From Cenococcum geophilum 1.58 (lineage: Eukaryota; Ascomycota; Dothideomycetes; Gloniales; Gloniaceae): DNA of 64,000 bases. The translations under genes were made by a program, and so were the position numbers. Where the stretch lies: contig KV748209.1 in NCBI GenBank assembly GCA_001692895.1, forward strand, positions 558,001 to 622,000, in the 5' to 3' direction. Shown here piece by piece: positions 1-13,994 of the stretch. Each line of letters begins with the position of its first letter. The first letter of the stretch is position 1. The notes under the pieces are model-generated. The model saw only the letters and a list, made by a program, of their open reading frames with translations. It did not search any database and was not told the DNA's origin.

Positions 1-3000
1 AGTATAGACCTTAGAGTTATAGGTAAAGGCTACTTCTTTAAGTAGGGAGGCCTAATTAGACTATTCTTAGTTTATATATATATGTAGGTATACCTTAAGC
101 TTCTAGTTCTAACGCTCTATCTAATTATCTATCTATAGGTAGAATATAGTACTAAGTTTACGTTAAACGCGGAGATAGTAGTACATAGTGCTCTAGTACT
201 CGCTTATAAATACACTACCCCTATTAAAGACGATATTATTTAAAGGCCCTATTTACGCAAAGACTCTAAATAAGAGTTCTATAAGTTGCGTAGTATTAAT
301 TATCTTATACACTAGATAGTAGCGTACTAGCTTTATAAAACGGTCTATAAGAATAAGGACGGAGTTATACTCTACGCTATTAGGAGTCTTAGACTCTAGG
401 AGATCTATAATAAAGTTAAGTAAATAATACCGCTAGGCTTAGGTAGGGACCTAAAGAGGCTATAGCTTACTATAGGGTTTATAGCGGCGCGATTTAGAGC
501 GTTAGTAGGTATTATAATTATCTAGGTATTTGCGGAGGTCCTAGGTAAGGCCGTTCTAAGTATGATTAAAACTATAGTGGCCGCCTATAGGATTGTTATA
601 ATTCCGCTTAAGGATCTCCTATTATAGTAGTATATAATTTAGTACCTAGACCTTATTATTTTACCTTAAGAGTCCTTAATTATTAAGGGTGTAGTCCTTA
701 TTACTAGTAGGAACTTATCCCTAAGTTAACTAATTATATATAGAGCGTGTAAAGGCGTTCCTTTTTTATACTCTATAAATAAAATTAACTAATAATTTAG
801 GGGGTTGTTTTATAAACGCCGTTTTAGCTAAAGTAGCTACTACTACCTCTTGCCGTAGCATAAGACTCTGCGTAAAGTTAGTGCTAGTAAAGTAACGTAT
901 AATACGTAGGTAACTTACTAGGTTATTATAGGGGACTATAGCCTAGGCTAAGGGGTCTTCCCTAGGGTTAAGCGCTATTAGGTTAGTTAAAGTGGTCTTA
1001 AAGAAAATAGTAGGACGCTTTAGTTTGCCGGCGTTAAGTTTATAAGGGTCGCTTACATACTATATATATACTACTCGCTAGTTTAGTGTAGTAGCACTAG
1101 GGCCGCCTATAAGGCCTATAACCCGCAACTTTTGCTATAATATAGGCAGCATAGTATTAAGGATTGTCCTCTTACTACTATTTTTAAAGCCTTTAGTATA
1201 ATCTAGGCGCTGGGATAATATATTAGTAGGATTTATCTTACCTAGCTTATATTTAATCTTAAAATTAAACTTAGTTAGTTCCTTAGCGTATTAGGCCTAG
1301 TAAGTAGATAAGCTTTTAGTAGTTATAAAATATTTAAGATTATTATAATTATAAAGCACGCGCGTTATATACACGGCGTATTTAAGGTAATAGCGCTACG
1401 TCTTAAAGTATTATACTATAGCGAGTAGTTCTTTATTATACGTATTATACCATACTTCTAGGCTAGTAAGCTTCTAACTATAATAAGCAATTAGGTGCTA
1501 GTGGAGTTAATCTCTCTACCTTAAAGGCTATAGAACTATACCGCTATAGGTATAGTTAAAAGCGTTAGTATTCACTATTAGGGGTAAATTAGGGTTAAAG
1601 TGATAAAATAGAGGAGCCTATATAAATATAGCGCGTAGCTTACGGAACGCCTACTACGCGTTATTAGGCCAGGACTAAGGTTAATACTATTTAGTAGGCC
1701 CTTTTAACTTATGCTTTTTCTTCTTCTCCCTATCTAACGTTAGGTTGCGATATGCCTATATAAGATATACGTATAGGGGGTATACGGTATCTAAGTAGTT
1801 CTAGGTAAATCGCTTATAGAAGTTAGTAAAGCTAAGAAAGACCTAGATATCCCTATAGGACTTAGGCTTAGGCTATTCCTTAATAGCTTTTATACGGTTA
1901 GGGTCTATTATAATACCCCTAGGGGTAATAATAAAGCCTAGGAACTTAACGTTCTTAATATAAAAGATATATTTTAATAGTTTGGCGTATAGGCCCTAAG
2001 CGCGGAGCTATTATAGTACCTGCTTAACGTGCTTAACGTACTTATCCTTATTATTTAAGTAGATAAGTATATTATCTAGGTAAATTATATAAATAGTATC
2101 TACTAGGGTTCCTAAAGCTTTATAAATATAGCTCTAAAAAGTTATAAGGGTGTTAGTAAGACTAAAGGGTATTACTAGGTACTTAAAGTAACTATAGCGT
2201 ATCCTAAATACGGTCTTTTATTCGTCTCCCTTTTTAATATAAATCCTATAGTACGTATTATAAAGATCTAGCTTTATAAATATCTTTATATAGCTAAGCC
2301 TATTAAAGAGCTCGCTAACTAGTAGTAGGGGGTACCGATCTCTAACTGTAATCTTATTTAGGCGTCTATAGTTAATATATAGCCGTATTATACCGTCTAC
2401 TTTCGGTATAAAGAGGATAGGCGCTCTAGTAGGCGACTTGCTGGGCCTAATTTAGCCCTTTTTAAGAGTATTATCTAGGTACTCTTATAAGATCTATAAC
2501 TCTTTTTATAAGAGGTTATAGAGGGGCAGTTATAGTGGCGTCTTGCCTTCTTCTAAGTTAATCGCATAGTCGTATTTAGAGTTCTACAGTAGTATACTTA
2601 CTAACTTATTAGAGAAGATATTAATTTCCTCCTTATATATCTCTAGTAGGCCGGAGGCTATAAAGGTTAAAGCGACTATTATATAGTAGTGTGCTTCTAG
2701 GAGCTAGTAGAGAAAAGGGTGCGGCTAATATACGTTTTATAGGTATACTTATATAAAGAGTGTATATAGCTCTACTATAGTATACTTAATAGTTTTAGGG
2801 TTTTAATTACCTCCCCCTTATATATAGGTAATCTGCGCTAGCACTGGAGGGTCTCTATAGGTACTTACTACCAGTAATGGTAGGTTTTCTACTATGTTTA
2901 TAACCGGTGTCTCTATATCTAAAGGGTCTATATAGGTACTCGCTACTAGTAATAATAGGTCCTCTATTATATTTATAACTAGCGTAAAAAAGGAGTCTTC

Positions 3001-3456
3001 TAGCTATAGCAAATAGACTATTTTACTAGCCTTAATATCTACTAAAAGAGCGTTAAGGGTGACTATTTAAAGGCGTTTAGGGTCTAAAGTACTCTAAATA
3101 AACTATCTAGAATGGAAGCTAATTAATAGATCTGCTTCCGCGAGCTAATCCTATTTAAGAACTATATTATAACTATTAAATAAGCCGCCCTAAAAGGTCT
3201 GCGGGCTAATAGTACGAGAGGTACCCTAGAAGTCGCTAGTAGAGACTATTAGATTATAAGCATTCTAGATTGTTATCTAGTTGCTATTAAGAAAATATAT
3301 AATAGGTTTACGTAAACGTAGCGTATAGTGTATAGGCAGGTTAAACCTATAGACAATATCTTAATTAATAAGGTTAATTTAGTACCTATTGTCGTATAAA
3401 GTATATAGGCGGACTTTACCCTAGGGCGTATCTATCGCGATATATACCATAATATA

Positions 3457-3674
3457 TGTTACGGCACTTGGCAGATCTTCGCACCGGCAAGTTGCCATAG
3501 ATTGCCGTATATTGCGGTTATGTAACGCGAAGATCTTATAAAACATCGAACGGCGCTGCCCTTCTTCTCCTTTTCTTTCCCTAGCTTTAGATTCTCGTTT
3601 ATAGACAATCCAATTATACAGGCTTGCGCGTCCCCTTTACCGTGCCTATGCCTTAATTAACTAAGTTACTAACA
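3457..3674 (+). repeat. Left LTR of Gypsy copy 1
   Basis: This 218-bp block begins TGTTACGGCAC and ends CTAACA. It matches 9224-9441 across its full length, with differences that look like transitions. Confidence 0.92.
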
Positions 3675-6600
3675 TTATCTAAAGCTTACTCTACTCTTTC
3701 TTCCTAAGAAGGAACTTAAATATATCTATAAGACTATAAATAGGACAAGAACACAGAATAGGACCCTAAGGACATCACTAGGACCATAAGGACAGGACCT
3801 AAAAGAAAAAAATAGAACCCTAAGGAAAGGACCTATAAGACACGCACAGACTAGAACCCTTAAAGAAATTACCCAGAATTATCTAATACCCCTACTACTA
3901 TGCTACAAAATATAGCAGTAGGTAAAGCAGCTATAGGACCCTTAAATACTTTAGATAAGGAAATAATTAACGTTTTAACCCCCTAGGCGGAGCTTGCGGC
4001 TACTAATACTGAAATTAAATAACTGCGAGAGCTGCTTAAAGCTAGAGATACCCCTATATCTAATAATAAGTTATTATTAAATAACTAAAGACTTGCTATA
4101 GTCCTTTAGGCCCTATCCTAGCACCTTAGTAGATCTATTAAGGCCTATATAGCACTAAAGCGGTTAGCAAAGGTTGTAGACCCCCTACTACTTATAGACG
4201 GAACCGACCCTATATTTAATAATTAGAAGCTTTAATTATAGAATAAGCTTAAAGTTAATGTAGACTACTTCCCTAACGCCTAAGCCAGAATAGCCTATAT
4301 CTTTAGCCGTACTGGCGGAGACGCCTAGATGTATTTACGCCCGCGATATACCAAAGACTTAGTAGACCCCTTTATCTTTAAAGAAGAAATAATTAAATAC
4401 TTATCTTTTATTTATAAAGACCCTTTTAAAGTATAAAACGCCCGCCTTAGCTATAAAAGCCTAAATATAAAAATAATGAAGACCTTTTTGGCCTTCTAAA
4501 CCCGCTTTCTATACCTAGCCGGATAGGCCTAAATCCCCTAGAAAGACCTACTACTAGACCTCTTTAACAAGCTTACCCTAGACCTATAACGGGCCGTATT
4601 GCTAGCTTATACTACGGTATTAACGTTAAAGGAACTTACGGACTATTGCCTAGCTATTAACTAAGGCCTCCGTTAAATTAAGGCACGCGCTAATTGGCTA
4701 AAAACTAGAAACCTTACAACCTAGGCCGCAAGTACTATAAGTACGGCCCATAGTGCCCTGGTATAATCGGCAACTCCTATAGTTAACCCAGCAGCTAGCC
4801 GCGCAGCTACCCCTACTATAGGCCTGGTGTATACACGGCCTATATATAGTAACCCCCGTATATAGGCCCTTAGCAATTAAAAAGCTTGCTTCTCATGCGG
4901 TTAAATAGGCTACCCTATAAGGAACTGCCTAATAAAGGCAAAGATAAATAAGGTCTTATTAATTTAGGAGGATAGTATAAAGCCGGAAAAAGAGGAACCT
5001 TAGAGGAAGACTCCTCTCTAGGGTTAAAAGGGATTGATATATTATATATTAATCTAGGTTAGCTAGTTAGTAGAAGAAGCTGCACTATCCCTTATACTTT
5101 ATTTTGTAATAAATATTAAGTTTTAACCTCTGCTTTAGCTGACTTAGAAGTAAATGCCTTTACCTTAATTAATATAAACTGCGCTATAAAACTAGCTGAC
5201 TTTTTAAATATACCCCTTAAAGAACTACCCAAACTAATCCCTATTTACGGTTATAACGGACGGATAGGGCCACCTATTATAACTATCCTGCGGATCTACC
5301 TCCGCGTTAACGGACGAAGGTAGTATAATATCCCCTTCCTTATTACGGACCTTAGAAGCTATAATATAATCTTAGGGAGAAAATAGCTAGCCTATTTAGG
5401 CTTATAGCTTAACATACGGAATAGGCAGCTTATCTAGCCCAAAACTATGCCCCTAACGCCTTCCTTTATAAAAGAGATCAGTATTATAATAGAAAACCTT
5501 ATACGGCCGTAGATAAACACCGTTTACTAGGCTAATATAACACGTAGGGACTAGGCTTTTAAAAAGGATATATAGCTTAATCCGCAACGGATCCGTATAC
5601 TATACCGCCCCTAAACTACCTATATCACACTACCCGCACTAAAGACTTAGGAAGTTAGTAGTAGCCTAGCTAAGTCCCTAATAGAGAACTTAGGCCCTAC
5701 GCAGCTATAAAGGAAGACTAGGGATATTAGACGATATATTAAATTAATAGACCGGAAGGATAACTTATAGAAAATAGAATATAAGCTAAGGAAGACTATA
5801 AACCCTATACCGTAAAATACGGCCTAATAAACATCCGTAAAGAAACCCACGGACCTCCCACTAGTTAATATCTGCTATATTAGCGCTATAGGATTTTACT
5901 AGAACCTAGTTTAGCCTAATACTATTACCTTTATAACTAGCTTATATAAAATTAATTAAATAATTAAAGAGAAAGAAGCCCTAGCCTAAGAGAAAGGTAA
6001 GCTTATAGATAAGGAGCTAGTAGAATAGAAACTGCCCTGTTAATACCAGAAATTTAAAGACACCTTCTCTAAAGCAGCGTCTAATATACTCCCGCCTTAC
6101 TAACTATATAACTATAAGATTAAAATTAAGCCGGATAAGGTGGTTACCCTTAGCTATAGCCCCCTCTAATAGTAATCTACTGCCGAATTATAGGCCATAA
6201 AGTAGTATCTTATTAATAACCTAGATAAGGGCTTTATTAAGCCTAGTTAAGCCCCTTTTAACTTACCTATTCTCTTTACTAAAAAGCTAAATAGAGAACT
6301 TTGTTTCTATATTAACTACTATAAGCTTAATAATTTAACCCTTAAAGACCGCTACCCACTGCCTTTACTTAATAAGACTTTAGCCTAAATAAGTAGAGCT
6401 AAGATCTTTACGAAGCTTAATATCCGCTAGGCTTTTTACTAAATTAGGATAGACCCTAAATTAGAAAACCTTACTATATTTTGGACCTGTTACGGAATAT
6501 ATAAATATAAAGTACTACCTTTTAGACTAACTAACGGACCGGCCATATACTAACAATATATAAATAATATACTATTTAACTACCTTAACGACTTCTATAC

Positions 6601-9123
6601 CGTATACCTAGATACTATTATAATCTACTCTAAAAATAAACTAGAATATAAAGAGCATATTTATAAAATCCTATAACGGCTTTAGGAAGCTAGCCTCTAA
6701 GCTAATATTAAGAAGTTAGAATTTAGTGTTAAGCGTATAAAGTACCTAAGGTTTATTATTAGTATAAACGGGATTAAGGTAGACCTAAAAAAGACGGCCG
6801 TAATTAACTAATAGGTACCCCTAAGGACCGTAAAGGGGGTGTAGTTATTCTTAGGGTTCTATAACTTCTACTGACGCTTTATTAGGAACTATAGTAGAAT
6901 TACCTAGCTACTAAACCTACTTACCCATAAGGACCAGCCCTTTTACTTTAACACTGTATATAGGCAGGCCTTTAACGAGCTTAAGAAACAACTAGTCTCT
7001 GCTCCCTTACTCGCCTACTTTAACCTAAAATGGCCCTTAATGCTAGAAACCGATGCCTTAGATAGTGTTATAGCTGGTGTTTACTCCTAAAAGCAGATAG
7101 ACGGAGAATGGTACCTTGTTACTTACTATTTAAAGACTATAGTAGATGCTAAGCTAAACTACCCGATTTACGATAAAGAAATACTAGCTATTATTTCTAG
7201 CTTTTAGCACTAGTGAGCCTAACTAAAAGGCACCCCTAAGTCTATCTAGGTAGTTTCCAATTATAAGGCCTTAGAATATTTTATAATAATAAAGGCCCTT
7301 ACGGCCCGATAGGCGTGCTAGGCGGACACCCTATCTTAGTTTAACTTCCTAATTATATATAGGCTAGGCGCCACTAACCGTGCGGACGCTTTTATAAGGC
7401 GTAAATAGGATATAAATAACCAGACAGCCGTAAAGATCTTATTATAAACCTAAGCGCTACTATAACTAGAGCACCTTAACCCCTAAATACGGGCAGAACT
7501 AAATATAGACTCTTTAAATGCTAAGATATGCCCGGTTAACTCTATAAAACTAGACCTTATTAATAAACTATTATAGGTAAATTATACAGCCCCTTCTCTA
7601 TAGGAGTACCGCGAAAAGGTAAAGAACGTTTTTAGCCTATAGTCCCTTAAAAGTGGACTACTTAAGTACCGCGAACGGCTAGTGGTAGCAGAGGAATAGA
7701 ACTTACGGACTTGGCTTATTACTAAAGTATATGCCTAGGTCTCTACGGCCTACCCTAGAAAAAATAAAACCTATAGGATTATTAGCAACCGCTATTACTA
7801 GCCTGGAATAATTATAAATATTAACCGCTATATATAGAACTGCAATAACTGCTATAGGTCTATAATTCTATAAGATAAGACCCTAGGATTATTAAAACCC
7901 CTCCTAATACCTAACCGCCCCTAGTAATATATCTCTATAGACTTTTATAAGCTACCTCTAGACTATAACGGATATAATATAGTTATAATCCTAGTTAACC
8001 GCTTTAGCAAGCGCCCGTTCTTAATTCCCTATTATAAAAATATTAATACTAAAGAGGCGGCCTAACTATATATTTACTACGTCTACTAAATTTACGGACT
8101 ACTAGATACTATTATATCTAACTACGGGCCGTAGTTTATATTAGCCTTTTGGAATAAATTCACCTAGATCTTAGGTATTAAGCTAAAGCTTTTTACGGTA
8201 TATTACCCTTAGATAGATGGTTAAACAGAGATTATAAATTAATACTTAGACTAGAGACTCCGGCCTTTTATTAACTACTTCTAGAATAACTAGGCCGAAC
8301 TATTACCCTTAATAGACTACGCCTAAGCGACCTTACCCTATAACTCTACCGGATTTGCCCCTATTTAACTAGAAATGGGTTACCTCCCCCATACAAGCTT
8401 TAACTAAAAAAGACTAGAAGGGCCCCAGACCGTACGCGAAAAACTATCTTATGAGGAAGCCTAGTAGTACGCTAAGCGCTTAAAAGAAGCCTGGAAAATA
8501 GCCCGTATAAACCTAGAAAAGGCCTAAAAATTAATGGAATAGTAGGTAAATAAGCATAGGCGCGAGCCTAACTTTACTATAGGCGATATAGTTTGGATTA
8601 TAATAAAGAACTAGAAGATAGAACGGCCTAGCTATAAGCTAGACTATAAGATGGCAGGACCGTATAAGATTCTTAATAAAGTAGGTAACTCGTATAAGGT
8701 TAAGCTCCTAGACTTAATTAAAGTTTACCCTATCTTTTTACCGGATAAGCTACGGAAAGCTATAAATAACTTACTACCTAGATAAAAGAATAAACCTCCC
8801 CTACTAATTTAAGTTAATGGCGATAATAAATAGGAAATTAAAGAAATACTAGCCTGTAAACTTGTAAAGGGAACATTAAAGTATTATATTAGTTGGAAAG
8901 GATATAACCTAGACCCCACTTAATACCTTATATAGAACTTTATAGGTAGTCCCTATAAGCTTTAAGAGTTCTATAGCCGTTACCCTAATAAACCTAGACC
9001 GCTAAAGTACTTAGATAAGTAGATAGAATGCTAGTATAATAAAGATAATAAGCTACTAGAAGAATATAAGGACAAAAACGCCCTAGAAATTTCTTAGTTA
9101 TATAAGGTCTTAAGATATCTAGG

Positions 9124-9146
9124 AACTTTAACCGGCGGTTAAAGTT
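9124..9146. repeat. Conserved 23-bp palindrome in the 3' non-coding part of Gypsy copy 1
   Basis: The core CTTTAACCGGCGGTTAAAG recurs at 32741-32763 (copy 3), 60963-60985 (Gypsy A) and, more diverged, 57697-57719 (copy 5). Each time it lies downstream of pol and a short distance inside the 3' LTR. Confidence 0.85.
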
Positions 9147-9223
9147 ATCTAATTAGTTAGATTCTCTTACTAAGACTTTTAGCAATAAAGCCTAAGGGTA
9201 GGCTTTTTTAGAGGGGGGGGTAA

Positions 9224-9441
9224 TGTTACGGCACTTAGCAGATTTTTGCACCGGCAAGTTGCCACAGATTGCCGCATATTGCGGTTACGTGACGCGAAGA
9301 TCTTATAAAACATTAAACGGCGCTACTCTTCTTCTCCTTTCCTTTCCCTAGCTTTAGATTCTCGTTTATAGATAATCTAATCGTATAGGCTTACGCGTCC
9401 CCTTTGCCGTGCCTATGCCTTAATTAACTAAGTCGCTAACA
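9224..9441 (+). repeat. Right LTR of Gypsy copy 1
   Basis: Matches 3457-3674. It is preceded by the polypurine tract and followed by ATATG, the counterpart of ATATA before the left LTR. Confidence 0.92.
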
Positions 9442-10752
9442 ATATGTTTCTTCTTTCCCTCTCTATTAGGCCCTAGTTGTAGTTAAGAGAGATACGCTAC
9501 TAGGGCTTTAGGTTTTCTAAAGCCCGAGCTAACTTCTCTTTATTAGCCTGCTTTTAGTATTCCTTATAGTGGCCGCCTACGGTCCTTTAACTTACCTGCG
9601 TAATACTAGCGTTTAGGGGGTCCCCTAAGCCATCTAGCTTTTAGGTAATCTCCCTAAGAGTTTATTTAAAAAGCGTTGCCCTTTTTAGGTTCTATTCCCT
9701 AAGCCTAACTTTATAAAGCCTATGCTGCAATCGCGCTTTATACGCAATAATTTACTACTATTACTTACGCAATCTTCCGCGAGCTTTATGGTATTAAGCA
9801 ATTGCTCTATACAGCGGATTTCGTTAAAGAGGTCTTTAGTAGTTTTTACCCGTTAGGCGAAGTTCTGGCGGAAGAGCTCTGCTTATAGGTAGGCTAGGAG
9901 ATATAAGAACTAAAAGTCTACCTATTGTTTAGAATTAATAAAAGGGGTATATAAGAAGAGGTCCTTTAAGCTATATATACGGGCTAAAAAGACGTTAAAC
10001 CTTTAGTTCTCCTTTATAATAGCTATATAGTATATTATAGCGTTATTAAAGCGTCTTACTATAGGGTTCCTAATCTAGTCTTAGACTATATAGTCTTAAA
10101 TTCATCCTATAGTAAAGGACCCTTATCCTTAGTACCTAACCGGCAATAAACTAGTTAGGTAATTATCTTCCTTTTTATAAGACCTTTCATGGCCTAGCGC
10201 GTGCGTCGCTTATAGTTATAGTTAGCGTTATTAACTTTAAATTAGTTCTTAACTGCGGCGATCCACCAGTTAAAATACTGTTAAGTAATACCGCTAATAT
10301 TAGGTAGTAACTTCTTAACTAGGGCATTAAGATTTATTTAGCGTATATATTTACTATATAACTTATACTCTTTACTAAAAAGGCAATAGGAGGGCTTTAT
10401 TAAATTAATAATACTCTATAAGTTGGCTATTTTCTTAGCTAGCTTATTTAGCTCCTTTATATTAGCGGTATTAGGTAGGACGCTAGTAACCTTACTAAGC
10501 TCCTATTAAGCCTAGGTATATAAGTTAAACTAGTTTTTAGCATTTATAGATATCTAATCGTTTTAAGATTTAGAAAATAGCTTAAATGCTATTAGTGTAC
10601 TTTTAGCGGTTTTATCTGCACTAGATCCTAAGGCGTTTTGCGGTTATATCGCTAGCGTATTACCGTTAGGTATAAGCGTCGGTTTTCTTTTTAGAGGTAT
10701 TATAGAAAAATTAAGCCGGCTATCCTCCTAAGGGGATTAGTAAGGATATAAA

Positions 10753-10977
10753 TGTAAGGTAAGAATATAGATAGGGAGTCCAATAATAGAATAATAGGTA
10801 TATTGTATAGACAGAGACAAATCCTTAAGGGAAAAGGAGGAGTCTATATGCGAGGTAGAAAGGGTTTTCCTTAGGTATATATAGAGCACATACCTTACGG
10901 GCGAGTTACCCCTAAGTTGCTCTAGGGTCGCCCGTACCTTGCGGCTATATAATTATCTACTTAGGTTTTACCTAACA
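10753..10977 (-). repeat. Probable 5' LTR of the left-edge Gypsy element
   Basis: A 225-bp block starts TGTAAGGTAAG and ends TTACCTAACA, so its ends form an imperfect inverted repeat bounded by TG and CA as LTRs are. It lies exactly where the minus-strand element should begin. The partner copy is outside the window, so the call cannot be confirmed here. Confidence 0.5.
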
Positions 10978-11474
10978 CTTTCTATACTTAAGTTAATTAA
11001 GAAAAAATAAGCGGACTTAGGATTTACTAGTAAACAGCTAAAAATTAAACTAGCTAAGCTAGTAAAGGAATAGCTAGCTTATATAGCTAGCTTTATTAAC
11101 TAGAGCATTAGTAATATCTATAAACTATTTATATTAAACGCTAAATAGGCGTTTAAAAAAATAGAAGGCCTTAAAAAAACGGTTTAAGGATTTTAATCCA
11201 GTAGCTATTACTAATATTATAGCTACCCTTTTTACTAAATGCGTATAAAACTTTAAGAACATAGAGGAGTTTGTTTTCTGTATTATATTAAACCTTAATT
11301 ATCTTATTAAAATGAACTAATCTATTAACTACAAACTTCTTACCTAAGCCGCCCTTCTATATAGGGTTAACTCTACTAAATATACTTAGTTTAAGACAAT
11401 AAAATTAATAAATTAGATATAAGAAAACACTAACCCGCGAGCTTTAGGTAAGGAACTTATTATTTTTAATAGCA
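10978..11474. other. RIP-degraded sequence of unknown origin
   Basis: Between the probable LTR and the left copy of the 360-bp direct repeat. In one plus-strand frame it looks coding-like (runs such as NPRALGKEL near the right end) and this runs on into the repeat. I do not recognise the family. CA and TG are nearly absent, so it has been treated as a repeat by the RIP machinery. Confidence 0.4.
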
Positions 11475-11839
11475 AACTTCTAATAAGATACTAAGAGGTC
11501 CTCTATTAAAACCTTTGTTTATAGCACCCTAAAGGCTTATTTTAGTGCTATATAAGTTTAATAGGGTGCTTTAGAGTAGCGGCGCGTAACTTAAAACGCG
11601 AATATCTTTATTAACCTACAGCTGATTCTTACTATTCTAGTATAAGTAGAAAGCGCTTAGCAGGCTCTATATATAGCGCTTAATGGGTATTAAGAGTGCG
11701 GCGTCGCTAGTAATTAAAAATCGACTGTAAATATAGGGTAATATTTATAGTCGCTAAATGCACGGACCTCTTTACCTGCGTAATCGTGACTTAGTTACTA
11801 ATTTAGCTATATAAATATACCTATAGATATACTATTGGT
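11475..11839 (+). repeat. Direct repeat flanking the Crypton, left copy
   Basis: About 365 bp, from AACTTCTAATAAGATACTAA to CTATTGGT, matching 20280-20637 in the same orientation. The homology starts and stops sharply at both copies. This copy has lost most CA and TG dinucleotides that the right copy keeps. Confidence 0.85.
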
Positions 11840-13767
11840 ATAAAAGGCCTAGCTAATCGTTAGTTAGCTAGAAAATTACGTATCTAGCTAGCTACTTAGG
11901 GCAGATTTAAGGATCTCTATAGCGTTACTAGCGCTAAGCTAAGTAGATACGCGTATTAAGGGCTATCTACTAATTAAGCCGCTGATTAACGCCGACCATA
12001 GGGTAATTAGGGCTATTAGAGCCCTAAGTATATATAAAAAAAGTCCTTCCTACTTAATTTTTAATCGCGGTAGTATATTTACTATTATACCTACTATATA
12101 AGATAGCGCTAACTAATTGCGTAAAGATTAATACCGCTAATAATACCGAATTACGCGCTAACGCGTAGTATGTCCTTACCCTTATATATACTATAAAACC
12201 TAAAAATATATCTATAACGTACAATCTAAAGCAGAAAGAGTTTAAGGTAATACCCCCCCCCTTCTAAAAGTATCGTAGCCCGCGGCTAACGCGTTATTTA
12301 GCTTTAGGCCTTCTATAAATAGAAGCAGTACTATAATAGCAATACCGTTATAGAGGATACGCTACTTCTTTTCCTTATTAAGGAGGTTATAAGCTAGCCC
12401 TTAAAAGGGAAGAGCCGTAAAGCTAATATTAACGTACCCTAAGAGGAAACGCGGCTCTTATAGCGGTTAGTTTATAGCTATATTACCGCTTTAACGGACC
12501 TTTATTAAATATAAAAGGCTATAGGAATAAATAGCCACCTATTTCTGTAAAAGGATAGCGTTAGAGAGTACTTAAAGACGCTATAGCGAAGGAACGCGTA
12601 GCGTAAGAAAGAGCAGTTCGCCAATAAGGGTAGAGATACCCTCTTTAACGGCTATACTAAGGACGAGTTTTAGAGTATTTGCTATAAGCTTTAGGCTAAG
12701 GGCGCTACCTTATCCCTAGAGTGCTACTTCTATATACTTATTAATATCCTACTAGGCTACTATATACTTACCTACAGCGGTAATAAACGCTCCGCTAAGA
12801 TCTTAGATCTATTTACCTTTAAATTTAAGGGCAAAGGCCCTACGCGCTATATGCCCTTAATATACTATACGCGTAGGTAAGTAGAACTAGTATAGCCGCC
12901 TTAAAACTATTAGGGCCCTATAAAATAAAAAGCCGCTCATTTATATACTTAGCGGGCTAGCTTTCTATCTCTTATACCGCTAGGATATTAGTATAGAGCC
13001 ATTTCTAAACTTTAGTAATTATTTAGTATAGTATAATATACGCCTAATTAAGAGCGGTACTAGGGACCGCGAGGCGGCCCTTTTATATAACTTATAGCGA
13101 GATTAGGTTATGGGGGTCTTTTAGTATATTAGTATCTTTTTAAAGAAGAAGATATATATTAGGCGAAGCGTTAACATTAAAATGGCGGAGCTTAAGGGGG
13201 TTAGTAAGGACTAGATTTAGTACACTAGGAGGTAAAACTAAGAGTAGATAGTAGGCTATTACTTAAACTCTCTTCTATAAGAGTTTATAAGATTAATAGT
13301 AAGATACCCCTTATAAATAGGCTGCTTTAAAATCCGCTATGTGGGTATTGCGCCGCCTAACGTATTGCTATTAATAATATAGCCTAAACTAGATAAATAG
13401 AAGGGCCGTTTTAGCCTATAGCTATACTAGATTAATAACCTTGCCGCTATAAGGGTTATAACCCTTCTCTTTTACCTCTATAAGGTTATTTTATAGGACT
13501 TAATAGCCCTCTATAAGATATTCCTAAGCCATTTAATATAGAGCTACCGTATTTTTTAGTATAAGGTATATAAGGCCTTCGCGTAAAATCTAAAGCCCTA
13601 CCTATAGGAAGAGGAGAGCCTAAATTAGCAATTAATTCTTTATTAGGCTATACTACTCTTTACTAACTAACTAAAGGCTTTATATACTAAATATAAGCAG
13701 ATAGCTAGTAAGGTTAAGGGCTTATTAGATTATCTAGATAAGTTCTAATAGGCCTAGTCTTTATAGC

Positions 13768-13994
13768 TGTTAGCGACTTAGTTAATTGAGATATTAGCAC
13801 GGCAAAAGGGTCGCGCAAGCCTATATAATTGGATTGTCTATAAACGAGAATCTAAAGCTAGGGAAAGGAAAGGAGAAGAAGAGCAGCGCCGCTTAATATT
13901 ATATAAGATCTTCGCGTTACGTAACCGCAATATGCGGCAATCTGTGGCAACTTGCCAGTGCGAAGATCTGCCAAGTTCTGCCAGTGCCGTAACA
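13768..13994 (-). repeat. Left (3') LTR of Gypsy copy 2
   Basis: 227 bp, matching 19427-19653 with about 14 differences by eye, all of them transitions. Roughly 94% identical. Confidence 0.93.

Larger units (their letters stand above)
3457..9441 (+). mobile_element. Ty3/Gypsy chromovirus fossil, copy 1
   Basis: Complete in outline: 218-bp LTRs at both ends, a purine tract (AGAGGGGGGGG, 9210-9220) just before the right LTR, and target duplications ATATA / ATATG. Plus-strand order: gag with a CCHC knuckle at about 4885-4930, protease near 5.1-5.4 kb, reverse transcriptase at 6.1-6.7 kb with a YLDT catalytic motif at about 6605, RNase H at 7.0-7.4 kb, integrase at 7.8-8.5 kb, and a chromodomain at 8.84-8.96 kb (the ISWKGYN core is readable). 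The chromodomain places it among chromoviruses, which use it to target heterochromatin. RIP has left very many breaks; it is not functional. It shares its LTR family with the copies at 13768-19653 and 32436-41533. Confidence 0.9.
1..10977 (-). mobile_element. Gypsy-type LTR retrotransposon fossil, cut by left edge of window
   Basis: Two pieces, 1-3456 and 9442-10977, read on the minus strand and flank a later insertion. The left piece contains a reverse-transcriptase core: a YLDN-type catalytic motif lies at about 2050-2095, with RNase H-like sequence to its left. The right piece lies where gag is expected, and a probable 5' LTR closes it at 10753-10977. The partner LTR would lie beyond the left edge, so the true length is unknown. 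The whole element is RIP-saturated, with very many breaks. Family assignment rests on the RT motif and gene order; Gypsy is likely but the clade is not resolved. Confidence 0.7.
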
